Part shown: piece after piece, positions 6,878-16,486 of the stretch
Layout: the number at the start of each line of letters is the position of its first letter
Position numbering within the stretch: the first letter of the stretch is position 1
Source: Roseburia lenta
GTDB taxonomy: Bacteria; Bacillota; Clostridia; Lachnospirales; Lachnospiraceae
Direction: 5' to 3'
NCBI RefSeq assembly: GCF_014287435.1
Contig: NZ_JACOPG010000002.1
Location: 372,001 to 436,000 of the forward strand
Length of the DNA: 64,000 nt
The notes under the pieces: model-generated
Seen by the model: only the letters and a program-made list of their open reading frames with translations
Told to the model about the DNA's origin: nothing
Databases searched by the model: none
Made by a program: the position numbers and the translations under genes

Positions 6878-9349
6878 TTATGAATTTCCAAACAAGGATG
6901 ACAAGGATGATGTCGAACTCTGCAGTTTTGCAAGAGAGGACTCCATCTTTGAAAACTGGTTATAGTAACGATCTTCATAATCCTGGATCTTTTCTTCCCA
7001 CTGCTTGATCAAGGTGGTGTAGTTGCTATACTCAGAAGCCATCTGCTTGTCATTGTAGATGGTATAGGTACTTCTTAAATTGGTACCCTTCATCTGCTTA
7101 TCCAGTGCTGTATACAGACCGGAAGTCAACTGCTTCATAAAGTCAATAACAGAATCCGGATCGTTTTCCAGTGCCGTCATGAGTTTGTCGGTCTTGCCGG
7201 AGGTAGCAGTATCCTCAGAATCCCCATCGATATGATATGCATAGTTCTCATTCTTGGAAGCATTCAGATATCCCAAGGTAGAGATACCAAAACTTGCCAG
7301 AGAATAGGACTTACCATTAACTGTATAAGACTGCATCATGGCACTCGTCATAGCATTCTGAATGGTTCCCAGCGTGGAATCCTTTCGCAGGATGGCATCC
7401 TTGATCTTGGTCTCCCACTTTTCGATCTCGGAATCGCTCATAGAAGACTTTTCATCATCTGTCAATGGATCGTAACCCTTAGCGGAATCTGCATTGTAAA
7501 GACTGGTAATCTCATTGATGATCTCATTATACTGAGTCAGAAAATCCTTGATCTTGTCATAAAGCCCCTGGGTGTCCGTATCGGTATTGATGCTGAGTGT
7601 CTCACCCGCAGCAGTCGTTGCAAGCGCCTTGATCGTCAGCCCATTGATATTAAAGTTATTGGTTGATGACGTAAACTCCGCATCATTTAAGATGATGGTC
7701 GCATCCTGTGCATCTACACGGGTCGCACCTTCATTGTAAGCAAACGCTGTCTCTCCGGTCACGATCTCTTTTGCCGTTGTGATCTTATCCGTAATGGATG
7801 CTGCCAGATCTGCCAGTTTATCACTGCTTAAAACCCCATTCTCATAGTACGCAGAATAATCCTTGACATCCCAGTAACTGTTAGCCGCAATGGTAGCATC
7901 GTTGGTCTTGGTTGCCAGCGCGATCTCTTCCAGTCTTGCCTTTGCCTCTGTCATCTGATCATCGCTCAGATAATATGCCGCCTTATCCTCGTCGGTATAG
8001 ATGGCATTATCATCCACAGCCATTACCGTCTTCAACTGTGATTTCAAGGTATTTAAAGCTGTAGAATCTGTCTTTTCGGTCTCTGTGCCATCTTCCGCGG
8101 TCTCAGTTTTTTTCGTGATCAAACCCAACTTCTCTGCAAGGGTATTGATCTCTTCGGATGCCAGTTCAATCTTCTCATCCGCAGATACATCCAGAGACGG
8201 CTTGTCCTCATCTTCTACATCCAGATAGGTTCCATTGACCTTGATAGTCTTAGTATTGTAATAGTGATAGCCGGTTACATTACCATCGTCGTCCTTGACC
8301 TCACTCCGTCCAGTGTAGGTCTGCCCATCCGGTCCGACATAGACCTTATCCTGATTTGCCGTCTTTAAAAGTTGAATCAGGCGCGAGCCTTTATCTTTTG
8401 CAAGAACATCATTTACCGCATTTTTTGCTTCGGTATAATCAATCTTTGAAGTCAGTTCTTTCTTTTCTGCATCTAACTTGCTGTTGCTGTCATAGGCATT
8501 GGCAAGTTTTTCCATGATCTCCTGGATTGCCTTCTGAGTCTCAGAAGCACTGTAAGTAACGCCTGCGCGCACGATCGCCTTTCCGTCAGAATCATACTTG
8601 ATATTGCCATCATCATCCAATTCAAAATAGGAAACCACATTGCCGTCTGCATCGGTGCCCATGGTACCAAGTGCATAAGCAGCATTTGCCTTATAGGCAG
8701 CATCTGTCGCATCGGACTTCACCAGGATTCCCAAGGATGACAAGACCTTGAGTCCATTGCCATCTGCGGCCGTCAGAGCAAAATCATTGGCTGTACCGGT
8801 CTCTGTGGAACTGACAAACATTCTGGAGTTGGTCGCATCAAAACTAGCCTTAACACCTGCATCATTCATGGCTTTGACAACATCAGAGATCTTGCTGTCC
8901 TTACCAATCGTGATATCCTTGGTGCCGGATGCTGTCTTGACAGAGATTGTCGTATCTGCACCGGTATAGCCCAAAGAAGCCAGTGTCGTATCCTCAGTCG
9001 TGCCTTTGGCAAGTTTGGCCCCTGTGATATAACCGGATCTTGCCAACTGCCTGATCTGCAGACTCTGTGTACCATTGATGGCATTGCTGCCCGCTGTGAT
9101 CGTTGCCTTTGTTGCATCTGAAACTGTCGTCTTTTTCATGTTGTAAGCAGATGAAAAACGCAGACTACTGATAGATGAATATAAACTATATACTTTGGTA
9201 TTCAAAGCCTTCCATGCATCCTGCTTGTAGGACAACTTGGTCTGGGCTTTCTGATATTTTTCTTTCTTTGATACATAAGTAGATACCATAGCGGATACTA
9301 ATGATTCTGTATCCATACCTGATACCATACCTGACATACGAATTGTCAT
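6878..9349 (-). CDS. fliD: Flagellar hook-associated protein 2 (filament cap) FliD
   Basis: The N-terminus MSGMVSGMDTESLVSAMV followed by a Lys/Gln-rich helix is the FliD_N domain. The C-terminal third contains the FliD_C features (LYDKIKDFLTQYNEIINEIT and a coiled coil ending QFSKMESSLAKLQS). The pentameric cap folds flagellin at the filament tip. At 823 aa it is long for the family, which is often 450-700 aa. The extra length lies in an Asp/Thr/Ala-rich central section (about residues 190-560) that would form surface-exposed domains. It lies between flaG (10 bp upstream) and fliS. Confidence 0.96.
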   Translation of the reverse strand: MTIRMSGMVSGMDTESLVSAMVSTYVSKKEKYQKAQTKLSYKQDAWKALNTKVYSLYSSISSLRFSSAYNMKKTTVSDATKATITAGSNAINGTQSLQIRQLARSGYITGAKLAKGTTEDTTLASLGYTGADTTISVKTASGTKDITIGKDSKISDVVKAMNDAGVKASFDATNSRMFVSSTETGTANDFALTAADGNGLKVLSSLGILVKSDATDAAYKANAAYALGTMGTDADGNVVSYFELDDDGNIKYDSDGKAIVRAGVTYSASETQKAIQEIMEKLANAYDSNSKLDAEKKELTSKIDYTEAKNAVNDVLAKDKGSRLIQLLKTANQDKVYVGPDGQTYTGRSEVKDDDGNVTGYHYYNTKTIKVNGTYLDVEDEDKPSLDVSADEKIELASEEINTLAEKLGLITKKTETAEDGTETEKTDSTALNTLKSQLKTVMAVDDNAIYTDEDKAAYYLSDDQMTEAKARLEEIALATKTNDATIAANSYWDVKDYSAYYENGVLSSDKLADLAASITDKITTAKEIVTGETAFAYNEGATRVDAQDATIILNDAEFTSSTNNFNINGLTIKALATTAAGETLSINTDTDTQGLYDKIKDFLTQYNEIINEITSLYNADSAKGYDPLTDDEKSSMSDSEIEKWETKIKDAILRKDSTLGTIQNAMTSAMMQSYTVNGKSYSLASFGISTLGYLNASKNENYAYHIDGDSEDTATSGKTDKLMTALENDPDSVIDFMKQLTSGLYTALDKQMKGTNLRSTYTIYNDKQMASEYSNYTTLIKQWEEKIQDYEDRYYNQFSKMESSLAKLQSSTSSLSSLFGNS

Positions 9350-9359
9350 ATGCTGCCTC

Positions 9360-9776
9360 CTATCTTCTCTCGTCTACCATGATCCCCGCCATTTCCCAGA
9401 CCTTGGCGATCATATCCAATGTCTTTTCCGGTGGAAATTCCTTGATGACTTCCTTTGTCTCCTTGTCCACAATCTTGATCGTCACACGGTTGGTTGCCTC
9501 ATGGATGCCAAAGACAGCCTCCTCATTGTGTGCATTCTTATTGATCGTATCTACAGCCTGACGGATCTGTTCGTTGCTCGCCTGTCCGTCTTCCCGAACA
9601 TTTCCTGTCTTGACACCATCTTCCGTGATCGTAACAGCATCCTTTGCCTTTTGCTGCATGCTCATGTCATTGGTAGACGCTGTACCACTCTTTGCCGGTA
9701 CAGCCTGCGCAGCCACATTAGCACTTCCCTGACTCTGGTAACTGCTGTTTACCTGTTGCATTGATTCTACTTTCAT
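9360..9776 (-). CDS. flaG: FlaG family flagellar protein
   Basis: The protein is 138 aa. The first 60 residues are low-complexity and Ser/Gln/Ala-rich. The C-terminal 60 residues carry the FlaG signature: FGIHEATNRVTIKIVDKET, then EVIKEFPPEKTLDMIAKVWE. FlaG proteins lie beside fliD and affect filament length; their mechanism is poorly known. The gene is first in the flaG-fliD-fliS-fliT-like operon and has a GGAGGTG ribosome-binding site. It is driven by the sigma-28-like promoter at 9828-9853. Confidence 0.92.
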   Translation of the reverse strand: MKVESMQQVNSSYQSQGSANVAAQAVPAKSGTASTNDMSMQQKAKDAVTITEDGVKTGNVREDGQASNEQIRQAVDTINKNAHNEEAVFGIHEATNRVTIKIVDKETKEVIKEFPPEKTLDMIAKVWEMAGIMVDERR

Positions 9777-9827
9777 CCTTACACCTCCGTGTGCAAAATA
9801 TAAACGACATCAATTCTTCTACATCTT

Positions 9828-9853
9828 ATATCGACTGTGCGCTGGAATTCTTA
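9828..9853 (-). promoter_or_regulatory. Sigma-28-type promoter of flaG-fliD-fliS operon
   Basis: The minus strand reads TAAG (9850-9853), 14 bases, then GTCGATAT (9828-9835). It has the same -35 tetramer and spacing as the flagellin promoter, and it sits between the csrA terminator and flaG. Confidence 0.75.
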
Positions 9854-9863
9854 ACCCCACATG

Positions 9864-9901
9864 CAAAAAGAGATTTGCGGATCTTCTCCCACAAATCTCT
9901 T
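9864..9901 (-). terminator. Intrinsic terminator after csrA
   Basis: On the minus strand a perfect 9-bp stem AGAGATTTG/CAAATCTCT with a 14-base loop is followed by TTTTT. It closes the flgM-to-csrA operon. Confidence 0.9.
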
Positions 9902-9915
9902 CCTATCCATTCTTT

Positions 9916-10131
9916 TTAAAACAGGTTTTCCAGTGCTTCCAGACCTTCCACATTCATGGCTTCCTTGGTCTCTTCCTGGATCTGCAAATATACTTCCTTG
10001 CGATAGATCGGCACATCCTTTGGTGCAGAGATACCGATCTTGATCTGATCTCCGCGGATCTCCAATACGCTGATCTCAATATTATTGTTGATGACGATGG
10101 ATTCGCCTTTTTTTCTCGTTAATGCCAGCAT
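9916..10131 (-). CDS. csrA: Carbon storage regulator CsrA
   Basis: The protein is 71 aa. It begins MLALTRKKGESIVI and continues with the conserved GDQIKIGISAPKDVPIYRKEVY core. CsrA is a homodimeric RNA-binding protein that blocks translation by covering GGA motifs near ribosome-binding sites. In Firmicutes its main target is flagellin mRNA, and it is held inactive by FliW. It lies 3 bp after fliW. The flagellin leader in this window shows a matching hairpin and GGA-rich Shine-Dalgarno. Confidence 0.98.
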   Translation of the reverse strand: MLALTRKKGESIVINNNIEISVLEIRGDQIKIGISAPKDVPIYRKEVYLQIQEETKEAMNVEGLEALENLF

Positions 10132-10134
10132 CTC

Positions 10135-10590
10135 TTACTCACCTGCCTTCTCTTTTCTGCTCTTTAAAATGTCATAGATCGGGAAACGTGTCTGCACTTC
10201 ATCTTCCACGATGATCTGCTCGCCACGGAGATTATCGGTGTTGATGATGATCGGTCCTTTGAGATTGATCGTCATCCGGGTAATGTCCGATGGCACACGG
10301 ATCGTCACCAGCACAAACAAAGATTCCTCACTAAACTGACCCAGTGGTGTTAAAAGTTCATCATTGACGGTCGGATTGTAGTCCGCGCAGATGCCCGCCG
10401 GATCTACGACCGGCATAGCAAACTGTGGCTCATCCAGTGATTGCAGCCACATGATCTTGCCCTGCTTTTCCTCATCAAAGATCAGGGTAAAACGTTTCAT
10501 ATCCGGATAACCGATCAAGCCTCTGCCCAAGGTGATGATCTTTTCCTCTGCTATATCAATTTCCCCAAATAGTCTTGTTTCTACTCGCAT
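10135..10590 (-). CDS. fliW: Flagellar assembly factor FliW
   Basis: The protein is 151 aa. Typical FliW blocks are seen: TRLFGEIDI at the N-terminus, GLIGYPDMKRFTLI around 24-37, and NLKGPIIINTDN around 107-118. FliW binds either flagellin or CsrA. When flagellin is exported, freed FliW sequesters CsrA and lets flagellin be translated. Its place directly before csrA and after flgL is the usual Firmicute arrangement. The start has a GGAGAG site and no rival. Confidence 0.97.
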   Translation of the reverse strand: MRVETRLFGEIDIAEEKIITLGRGLIGYPDMKRFTLIFDEEKQGKIMWLQSLDEPQFAMPVVDPAGICADYNPTVNDELLTPLGQFSEESLFVLVTIRVPSDITRMTINLKGPIIINTDNLRGEQIIVEDEVQTRFPIYDILKSRKEKAGE

Positions 10591-10623
10591 ATTCCTCTCC
10601 TTTTGCCTTTGTTATGGCACATT

Positions 10624-12252
10624 TTATAAATAGTTCAAAAGTGTCATGCCACTCAGTTTTCCTGCCGCCGTCAATGATGACTGGTAGGCATTATACATGG
10701 CTGTATAATTGATGATGATCTCTGAAAGTTCCAGATCGTCATTGTCAGACTGCAATTCCTGCAAAGTCTCCTGCTGGTTGCTCATTCTGGTCTCGGTCAA
10801 CTGCAACTGGTCCCCTGTACACCCCACCTGGGTGATAGACAGGTTAATATTGCTCAGATAGCCGTCAACCTTGCCAATCTCGGAACTGAACAACTTTTGC
10901 AGATGGTCGTCTGCGTAATCAGCCTCTTTCTGGGCTGCCGTGATCCATTCATCCAGTTTGGTCTGGTACTCTTTCTCGGCATACTGGGCTTCCCCCTTCA
11001 TTGCCTTTAACTCGGTCAGTTTGTCATGCGCTCTGATCGCATTGGTCACAGATGTGATCATATCGTCAATATCTCTTTGGATATCACTGTTGAAAGCATC
11101 GGATGCCTCGGTATTTACCGTCAGTTCCTGATTGTTGGCAACGGTATAATTGATATCGTAGCCGATTTCCTTGCCATTTTCATCATACTTTTTATAACTG
11201 ATCGGATTGTTGGCATCCGTCTTGTTGGTACAGTTGAAATAATACTCCGGCCGCAGTTCCCCTTTGTCAAATCCGGTCTTGTCATAGGTCGTAGAAATGG
11301 TCGCCTTGTTGGTACGGAACTCCGAGGAAACCTGCTCGCCAAGTACAATGTTTCCGTTTTCCTTGATCAGGACAATATCATTGTCGCCGACCTGCTTCTG
11401 TCCCATAGCAGCCGCCCAGTCCTCCTCAGTATCAAAGACATACATGGTTCTTGCCGGATTGACTGCCGCACCGCCTGCATCTACTGCGGTAGCCGTCTTG
11501 TAGGTAAAATTAGAGCCATCGGCATTGGTGCCGGTCTGATCTGTTGCATTTGCCAGATCGATGGTCATGGTCTGTTCCTGACCGTTGGCATCCTTGGTCG
11601 TGTAAGAAAATGCCTGCATGTCATCGATCTTGTTATAAGAGGTACGCAGTCTGTAATAATTAGACTGCAAGGTATCGGAAATATCGCTGTTTAAGACCTC
11701 ATCCTTAGTTGCCGGCACCTTGACATTGCCGGTATAATAGCGAAAACTCTCCAGATCTTCATAGGTAAAGGTCTGATCGATCTGATAAGAGGTCTTGGTT
11801 TCATTCTCCGTAAATACCAGATCCTGATCGGTACGATAGCCGGTAAATACCGTTCTTCCCGCATAGTCTGCATTACCTTCTGCATACAACTGGCTCTGCA
11901 AAGACTTCAACTGCTTGAGGATGGTATTGCGGTCTTCCTGATTCAGGGTATCCGTGGATCCGTTGACACACTGGGTACGCACATCCGTCATCAATGACTT
12001 CATGTTGTTGAGGGCTGTCTCAGTTACATCCAGCCAGGACTCTGCATCCGGGATATTCTTCTTGTAATACTGATCAACACGGCTCAGGCTGGTGCTCAGA
12101 CGAAGGGAGCGAATAGCAACCACCGGATCTTCGGATGGCTTATTGATCTTCTTTTGTGTCGTCATCTGGTTCATGGATGAATTGACACTGCCTTTCGTTC
12201 CATTGATATTATAGGAAGAGTTCCTCAAAATCATATTGTTCGTAACACGCAT
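10624..12252 (-). CDS. flgL: Flagellar hook-filament junction protein FlgL
   Basis: The protein is 542 aa. The N-terminus MRVTNNMILRNSSYNIN plus KINKPSEDPVVAIRSLRLS is characteristic of FlgL. The C-terminus ends in the flagellin-like helical region (TRMSNQQETLQELQSDNDD, ELSEIIINYT). FlgL (HAP3) joins the hook-filament adapter FlgK to the filament. It is long compared with the common 300-aa form; the extra length is a variable middle region (about 190-400). The ATG at 12252 was preferred over a GTG three codons upstream because AGGTGA lies five bases before it. It follows the second flgK by 42 bp. Confidence 0.93.
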   Translation of the reverse strand: MRVTNNMILRNSSYNINGTKGSVNSSMNQMTTQKKINKPSEDPVVAIRSLRLSTSLSRVDQYYKKNIPDAESWLDVTETALNNMKSLMTDVRTQCVNGSTDTLNQEDRNTILKQLKSLQSQLYAEGNADYAGRTVFTGYRTDQDLVFTENETKTSYQIDQTFTYEDLESFRYYTGNVKVPATKDEVLNSDISDTLQSNYYRLRTSYNKIDDMQAFSYTTKDANGQEQTMTIDLANATDQTGTNADGSNFTYKTATAVDAGGAAVNPARTMYVFDTEEDWAAAMGQKQVGDNDIVLIKENGNIVLGEQVSSEFRTNKATISTTYDKTGFDKGELRPEYYFNCTNKTDANNPISYKKYDENGKEIGYDINYTVANNQELTVNTEASDAFNSDIQRDIDDMITSVTNAIRAHDKLTELKAMKGEAQYAEKEYQTKLDEWITAAQKEADYADDHLQKLFSSEIGKVDGYLSNINLSITQVGCTGDQLQLTETRMSNQQETLQELQSDNDDLELSEIIINYTAMYNAYQSSLTAAGKLSGMTLLNYL

Positions 12253-12294
12253 ACTCGTCACCTTTTCCTTTTCTTATAAATCACACGTTCTAAA

Positions 12295-14160
12295 CTACAC
12301 ACCTGTGTTTAAGATCAACTGGTCGTACATATCTGCCAATACGGAAATGCACTTGGATGCCAAATTGTAGGCATTCTGGAATTTCATCAGATCCAATGCC
12401 TCCTCGTCCTCGTCCACGCCGGATACGGACATTCTCTGGTTGTTGATCGTTGTACTTATGCTGGTATAGTTATCGGTAAAAACATCACATTCCTGCGTAT
12501 CTACCGTAACATCTGCATAGATACATTGTAAAAAAGTATCGCCACCGCCACCGCGGAAGAGTTCTGTCTTGCTCTGCAGATTTTTTAATTGCTCGATCAG
12601 ATCATAGGCATCTACGCCATCCTCTGTATCTGACTTGGTATGGGTCGCAAAACGATCCGGGTCGCTGCATTCCTCTGCGATCTTGACATTGCCCGCAGTC
12701 AGTTGATAGTAATTATTTGCCGAAGAAGTAAATGTCGTTCCAGAGACATTGCCGTTGGCATCGGTCTCATTTAAGGCATCGGACATATCATACTCTGTCC
12801 CCAGCGCTTTGTTCTGTGCCACAAAGACAGATCCCATGTCATTGCCATCGGCATCCACGCCGGTTCTTTCAATGCTGTTAAACGCCTCACAGAAAGATCG
12901 CAGGAAAGTGTTCATCTGGTTCATGTAATACGGAACCCCCATGAAACTAACGCTCTCCCCGACTACCAGTTTCTTGTTGGCAAGTTTGGTCTGTTCATCC
13001 GTCGTGAGCGGCTTGTTCAGATCAAAGGTATAGGAAGTGATGTTGCCATCGGCATCCGTTTCACATTCAAAGGAATCATAGAAATACTGCTTATTGTTGA
13101 CCCAGATAGAGCCGGATGCCGGCATGTTCATCTTGTCGATATCTGTAATATTGGCTCCCGTGATCGTCATGGAAGTGCTGCTCGTCTTCGTCACACGTCC
13201 GGTCAGATTCTCGCTGTTGTTGCCATCGCGGATCTCAAACATGGCACGCAATTCGCCGCTCATGTTGGTCGCAGTCGCATCAAAACTTGCTCCTGTGGAC
13301 GCCCAGACCAGATCGTAAAGTCCTTCCACATCGGACTGATTGTATTTGTAATCTCTGGACTTGCAGGCAAGGGCATTGTATTCGTAGTTGTCTACCAGGG
13401 TCTGTCCGTTGATCTTGACTGTATAATAGGTAGCCCCTGTATATTGATCCTCGTAATTACTGTTGGTTACTTTCTTTTCCTCGACCTTGGTCGGTACGAT
13501 CTTGGAAAGTTCATCTACCAGCGTTGCACGCTGGTCGCGGAGTTCGTTGGCATGTCCCCCCTCCATCTCAATGATATTGATCTGCTTGTTGAGCATGGAG
13601 ATCTTCTTGGCGATGGAATTGACATTGTCGACCGTCGTCTTGATCTCATCATTGATGGAAGTCTGTAAACTCTGTAACTGCTGTGCCGTACTGTTAAAAT
13701 AAGTGCAGAGTTCTCCGGCGGTGCTTAAGAACTCATTGCGGGATGCACTTGATCCGGCATTAGTCTTGACAGCATCTAAGGCATTGAACATCTTGGCATA
13801 AATGGTAGAGAAACCGGAACTTGTTGTGGTCGAAAACGTTCCGTCGGTATAATAGTTCTGGATCTGCTCCATATAGTAGAGTTTCTTTTCGTAAAGCCCC
13901 AGTGTCGCCTGATTGTTCCAGTATTTCTCGTCGTAATATTCATCACGTAATTGAGTAACGGAATCCGCCGTAACACCGGTTCCTGTGCTGCCGTATCTCT
14001 GATAGCAGCGAAGGGCAGAAGATGCGGTCAGATTGACGACCTGCTTGCTGTATCCCTTGGTCTGCACATTGGAGATATTGTTTGCCGTTGTATTGATGGA
14101 TGCCTGTGAGGCATTTAAGCCCGAGTAGGCAACGGTAAGTCCAAAAAATGAAGATGGCAT
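12295..14160 (-). CDS. flgK: Flagellar hook-associated protein FlgK, second copy
   Basis: The protein is 621 aa. The N-terminus has the rod/hook signature (GLTVAYSGLNASQASIN; NNISNVQTKGYSKQ), the centre has the FlgK motif LRDQRATLVDELS, and the C-terminus ends FQNAYNLASKCISVLADMYD as in HAP1 proteins. FlgK forms the first junction ring between hook and filament. It lies 19 bp after another flgK-like gene, so the organism carries two tandem paralogues that differ clearly in sequence and length. Which one builds the main junction cannot be read from sequence. Confidence 0.9.
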   Translation of the reverse strand: MPSSFFGLTVAYSGLNASQASINTTANNISNVQTKGYSKQVVNLTASSALRCYQRYGSTGTGVTADSVTQLRDEYYDEKYWNNQATLGLYEKKLYYMEQIQNYYTDGTFSTTTSSGFSTIYAKMFNALDAVKTNAGSSASRNEFLSTAGELCTYFNSTAQQLQSLQTSINDEIKTTVDNVNSIAKKISMLNKQINIIEMEGGHANELRDQRATLVDELSKIVPTKVEEKKVTNSNYEDQYTGATYYTVKINGQTLVDNYEYNALACKSRDYKYNQSDVEGLYDLVWASTGASFDATATNMSGELRAMFEIRDGNNSENLTGRVTKTSSTSMTITGANITDIDKMNMPASGSIWVNNKQYFYDSFECETDADGNITSYTFDLNKPLTTDEQTKLANKKLVVGESVSFMGVPYYMNQMNTFLRSFCEAFNSIERTGVDADGNDMGSVFVAQNKALGTEYDMSDALNETDANGNVSGTTFTSSANNYYQLTAGNVKIAEECSDPDRFATHTKSDTEDGVDAYDLIEQLKNLQSKTELFRGGGGDTFLQCIYADVTVDTQECDVFTDNYTSISTTINNQRMSVSGVDEDEEALDLMKFQNAYNLASKCISVLADMYDQLILNTGV

Positions 14161-14179
14161 AGCGTCTTTGCCCTCCCTT

Positions 14180-15916
14180 CTATAATGAGTTCAGCAGATA
14201 ATCGATCATGGTACTCACCACATTAATATATCGGCTGGATGCGTTGTATGCTGATTGATAACGGATCATGTTGGTCAGTTCCTCGTCGGAAGAAACCCCT
14301 ACTACCATCTGCCTGTTGTTGTCGATGGTATCTGCTGTCCCCTGCAAACTGTCAGAAGTCGTACTGTAGACGGAACCGACGGTTCCAACCTCGCCGATCC
14401 ATTTGATGTAAAAATCGGTAAAGGTACATGGCGTCGTATCGGTAGGATTGAGCAGATAATTTTCCTGATCCCAGATACGCTCCAGATTGGCGCCCAAAGT
14501 ATAATCGATTTCTCCTGTCTGTTTTTTATAGGGAATCAGACTCTTTTCATCGATGATGTCCGGGTTGATGACGGTATCCTCGATGGTATAGCAGGTCGAT
14601 TCATCGCTCGGATCTTCTTCGTTATATACATAAACTGTACTGCCATCCGCAAGGGATACCTTGGTGTAACGGTCGCAACCGATGCGGGAGAAAAGTTCGT
14701 GTGGCGGCAATTCTCCATCACTGCCGACCGAAGCATTTGCCTCATCTAAGATCTTGGTATCCGCCGTGATCGTCCAAGTCTTTCCTGTCGCATCCACACC
14801 GGTTATGCTACCTCCGCCAAGATTGGAATTAACTGCCCCATAGGTCGTATTCGGACAGAGGGTATCATTGATGGCGGTCACGATGCTATGGAAAAGAGTG
14901 TCCAGTTCCGCCTCTGTATTCATCATGATGGAATTGGAAAGCCCGGTACTATAGTCGTATGCGCTAAGCCCTGCCATATCCAGATAATTGGCATGACCGC
15001 TACCTCTTGCCAAAAGAAGCGCCTTGACCTCTCCCACATCCGTGCCGTTGGTGGCATTGGCATTGTCCGTATCGAATACATAATAGTAGTCTTCATTCTC
15101 GGTATCAGATAACTGCGGCCAGTATGGGGTCTGGAAACCTGTCAGTTTATCCTCGTGCATCGCCATCTGGTAGACGTTATTCTCGGTAACAAATTCCACA
15201 TTGTCGATCTGTACCTTGACAATACCATCAACATTTTCGGAATAAGATACCTTTGCAAGACTGGAGAGTTCATCTAAATAGAGGTCTCTCTGATCGCGCA
15301 GATCCATGGCTGTCTCCACTTTGCCTGCTTCCACTCTCTGTATTTGTAAATTTAATTCCTGGATTTTGGTGCCCAGTTCGTTGATGCGGTCAACATCATC
15401 GGAAATCTTACGATTGATCGTTGACTGATAACTTTGAAGTCCCTGATTCAGACTACTTACACGGCTGACAAAAAGGGATGCCTTCTGCATGACCAGATTC
15501 TGGTTGACTGCATCGGACGGATCCTTTGCAAATTCAGAAAATGCTTCATACAGATCGGCAAGCGAGGTCTGAAAAGCCTGTCCCTGCGTTTCCTGTAAAT
15601 ATGTCTCTACCTCGGAGACCGCATCATAACTGGCGGCATAGAATGCCTGACGTCCTGTTGCGGACCGATATGCTTTATCTAAAAAAAGATCTCTCGCATG
15701 AACCACATCACCGATATCCACACCGAGTCCTGCCCGCTGTGTACTGATAGATGCTGATGCAAAAGATGTATAATTTCTATCTGCAAATACGACCTGCTGG
15801 CGTACATAGCCCTTCGTATTTACGTTTGCTAAATTGTTGGCAACAACATTCAGTGCATTTTGTTGTGTCTGTAATCCTGACGCTCCCACGTACAAGCTTC
15901 CGAATCCATTAGCCAT
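14180..15916 (-). CDS. flgK: Flagellar hook-associated protein FlgK, first copy
   Basis: The protein is 578 aa. The N-terminus GSLYVGASGLQTQQNALNVV and NNLANVNTKGYVRQ is the classical FlgK start, the central block is LRDQRDLYLDELS, and the C-terminus is RYQSAYNASSRYINVVSTMI. It follows flgN by 45 bp, the usual place for flgK. FlgN is its expected export chaperone. The mid-region (about 250-480) is variable. Confidence 0.93.
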   Translation of the reverse strand: MANGFGSLYVGASGLQTQQNALNVVANNLANVNTKGYVRQQVVFADRNYTSFASASISTQRAGLGVDIGDVVHARDLFLDKAYRSATGRQAFYAASYDAVSEVETYLQETQGQAFQTSLADLYEAFSEFAKDPSDAVNQNLVMQKASLFVSRVSSLNQGLQSYQSTINRKISDDVDRINELGTKIQELNLQIQRVEAGKVETAMDLRDQRDLYLDELSSLAKVSYSENVDGIVKVQIDNVEFVTENNVYQMAMHEDKLTGFQTPYWPQLSDTENEDYYYVFDTDNANATNGTDVGEVKALLLARGSGHANYLDMAGLSAYDYSTGLSNSIMMNTEAELDTLFHSIVTAINDTLCPNTTYGAVNSNLGGGSITGVDATGKTWTITADTKILDEANASVGSDGELPPHELFSRIGCDRYTKVSLADGSTVYVYNEEDPSDESTCYTIEDTVINPDIIDEKSLIPYKKQTGEIDYTLGANLERIWDQENYLLNPTDTTPCTFTDFYIKWIGEVGTVGSVYSTTSDSLQGTADTIDNNRQMVVGVSSDEELTNMIRYQSAYNASSRYINVVSTMIDYLLNSL

Positions 15917-15961
15917 GGTATATCCTCCTCTAACTCTAATTCAAAAGCCCCGGTTATCCTT

Positions 15962-16474
15962 TTATTGGGATGTATCAAAGCTACTGCTGCCAAGCAGTTC
16001 TCCCGTGTTGTAAGCGTTCTTGTCATAATTCGCTGTTTCGGGTGCCTGCTTCAGACTCTTGAACAAAGTCAGGTCAAACTCAACCATCTCTAATGCCTGC
16101 TGGAGAAGTACACTGTTTTGTGCATTTGCTGTCTGTAAACGTGTGGCAACGTCTACAAGTGCGTCTCTGGCTGCCGTCAGATCGCCCTGCTCTTTTGGCT
16201 GTCCGTCTAACTGCTCGATGACATTGGTCACAGTCAACTGCTCACCGTCATGTCCTAAAACTACAGCCATATCGCGAAGAATACTCACGCGCTTGTTTTC
16301 CAGATTTTTCAAGTCACTACTGATACTTTCTTCTGTAGCAGTCACCTCTTCCAGATCAGCCACTGCACCTGCAATGATCGCCTGTCTCTTGTTCTCGGAC
16401 AGTTCCAGTAATCTGGTATAACATGCATCTTCTTTTTTCATTCCTACGAGTAATTCTTCTACTAAACTAGCCAC
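15962..16474 (-). CDS. flgN: FlgN-type flagellar export chaperone
   Basis: The protein is 170 aa and nearly all helical. It begins MASLVEELLVGMKKEDACYTRLLELSENK, which resembles the N-terminal helix of FlgN proteins. It sits 12 bp after flgM and directly before flgK, the standard flgM-flgN-flgK order. FlgN holds FlgK and FlgL export-ready in the cytoplasm. The assignment rests on context and the coiled-coil profile, because the family is weakly conserved. Confidence 0.85.
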   Translation of the reverse strand: MASLVEELLVGMKKEDACYTRLLELSENKRQAIIAGAVADLEEVTATEESISSDLKNLENKRVSILRDMAVVLGHDGEQLTVTNVIEQLDGQPKEQGDLTAARDALVDVATRLQTANAQNSVLLQQALEMVEFDLTLFKSLKQAPETANYDKNAYNTGELLGSSSFDTSQ

Positions 16475-16486
16475 TTACGATTCTCC

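Noticed and set aside
11026..11694. Long plus-strand open frame opposite flgL
   Set aside because: It is a shadow of the flgL codon pattern; no start signal, no protein family.
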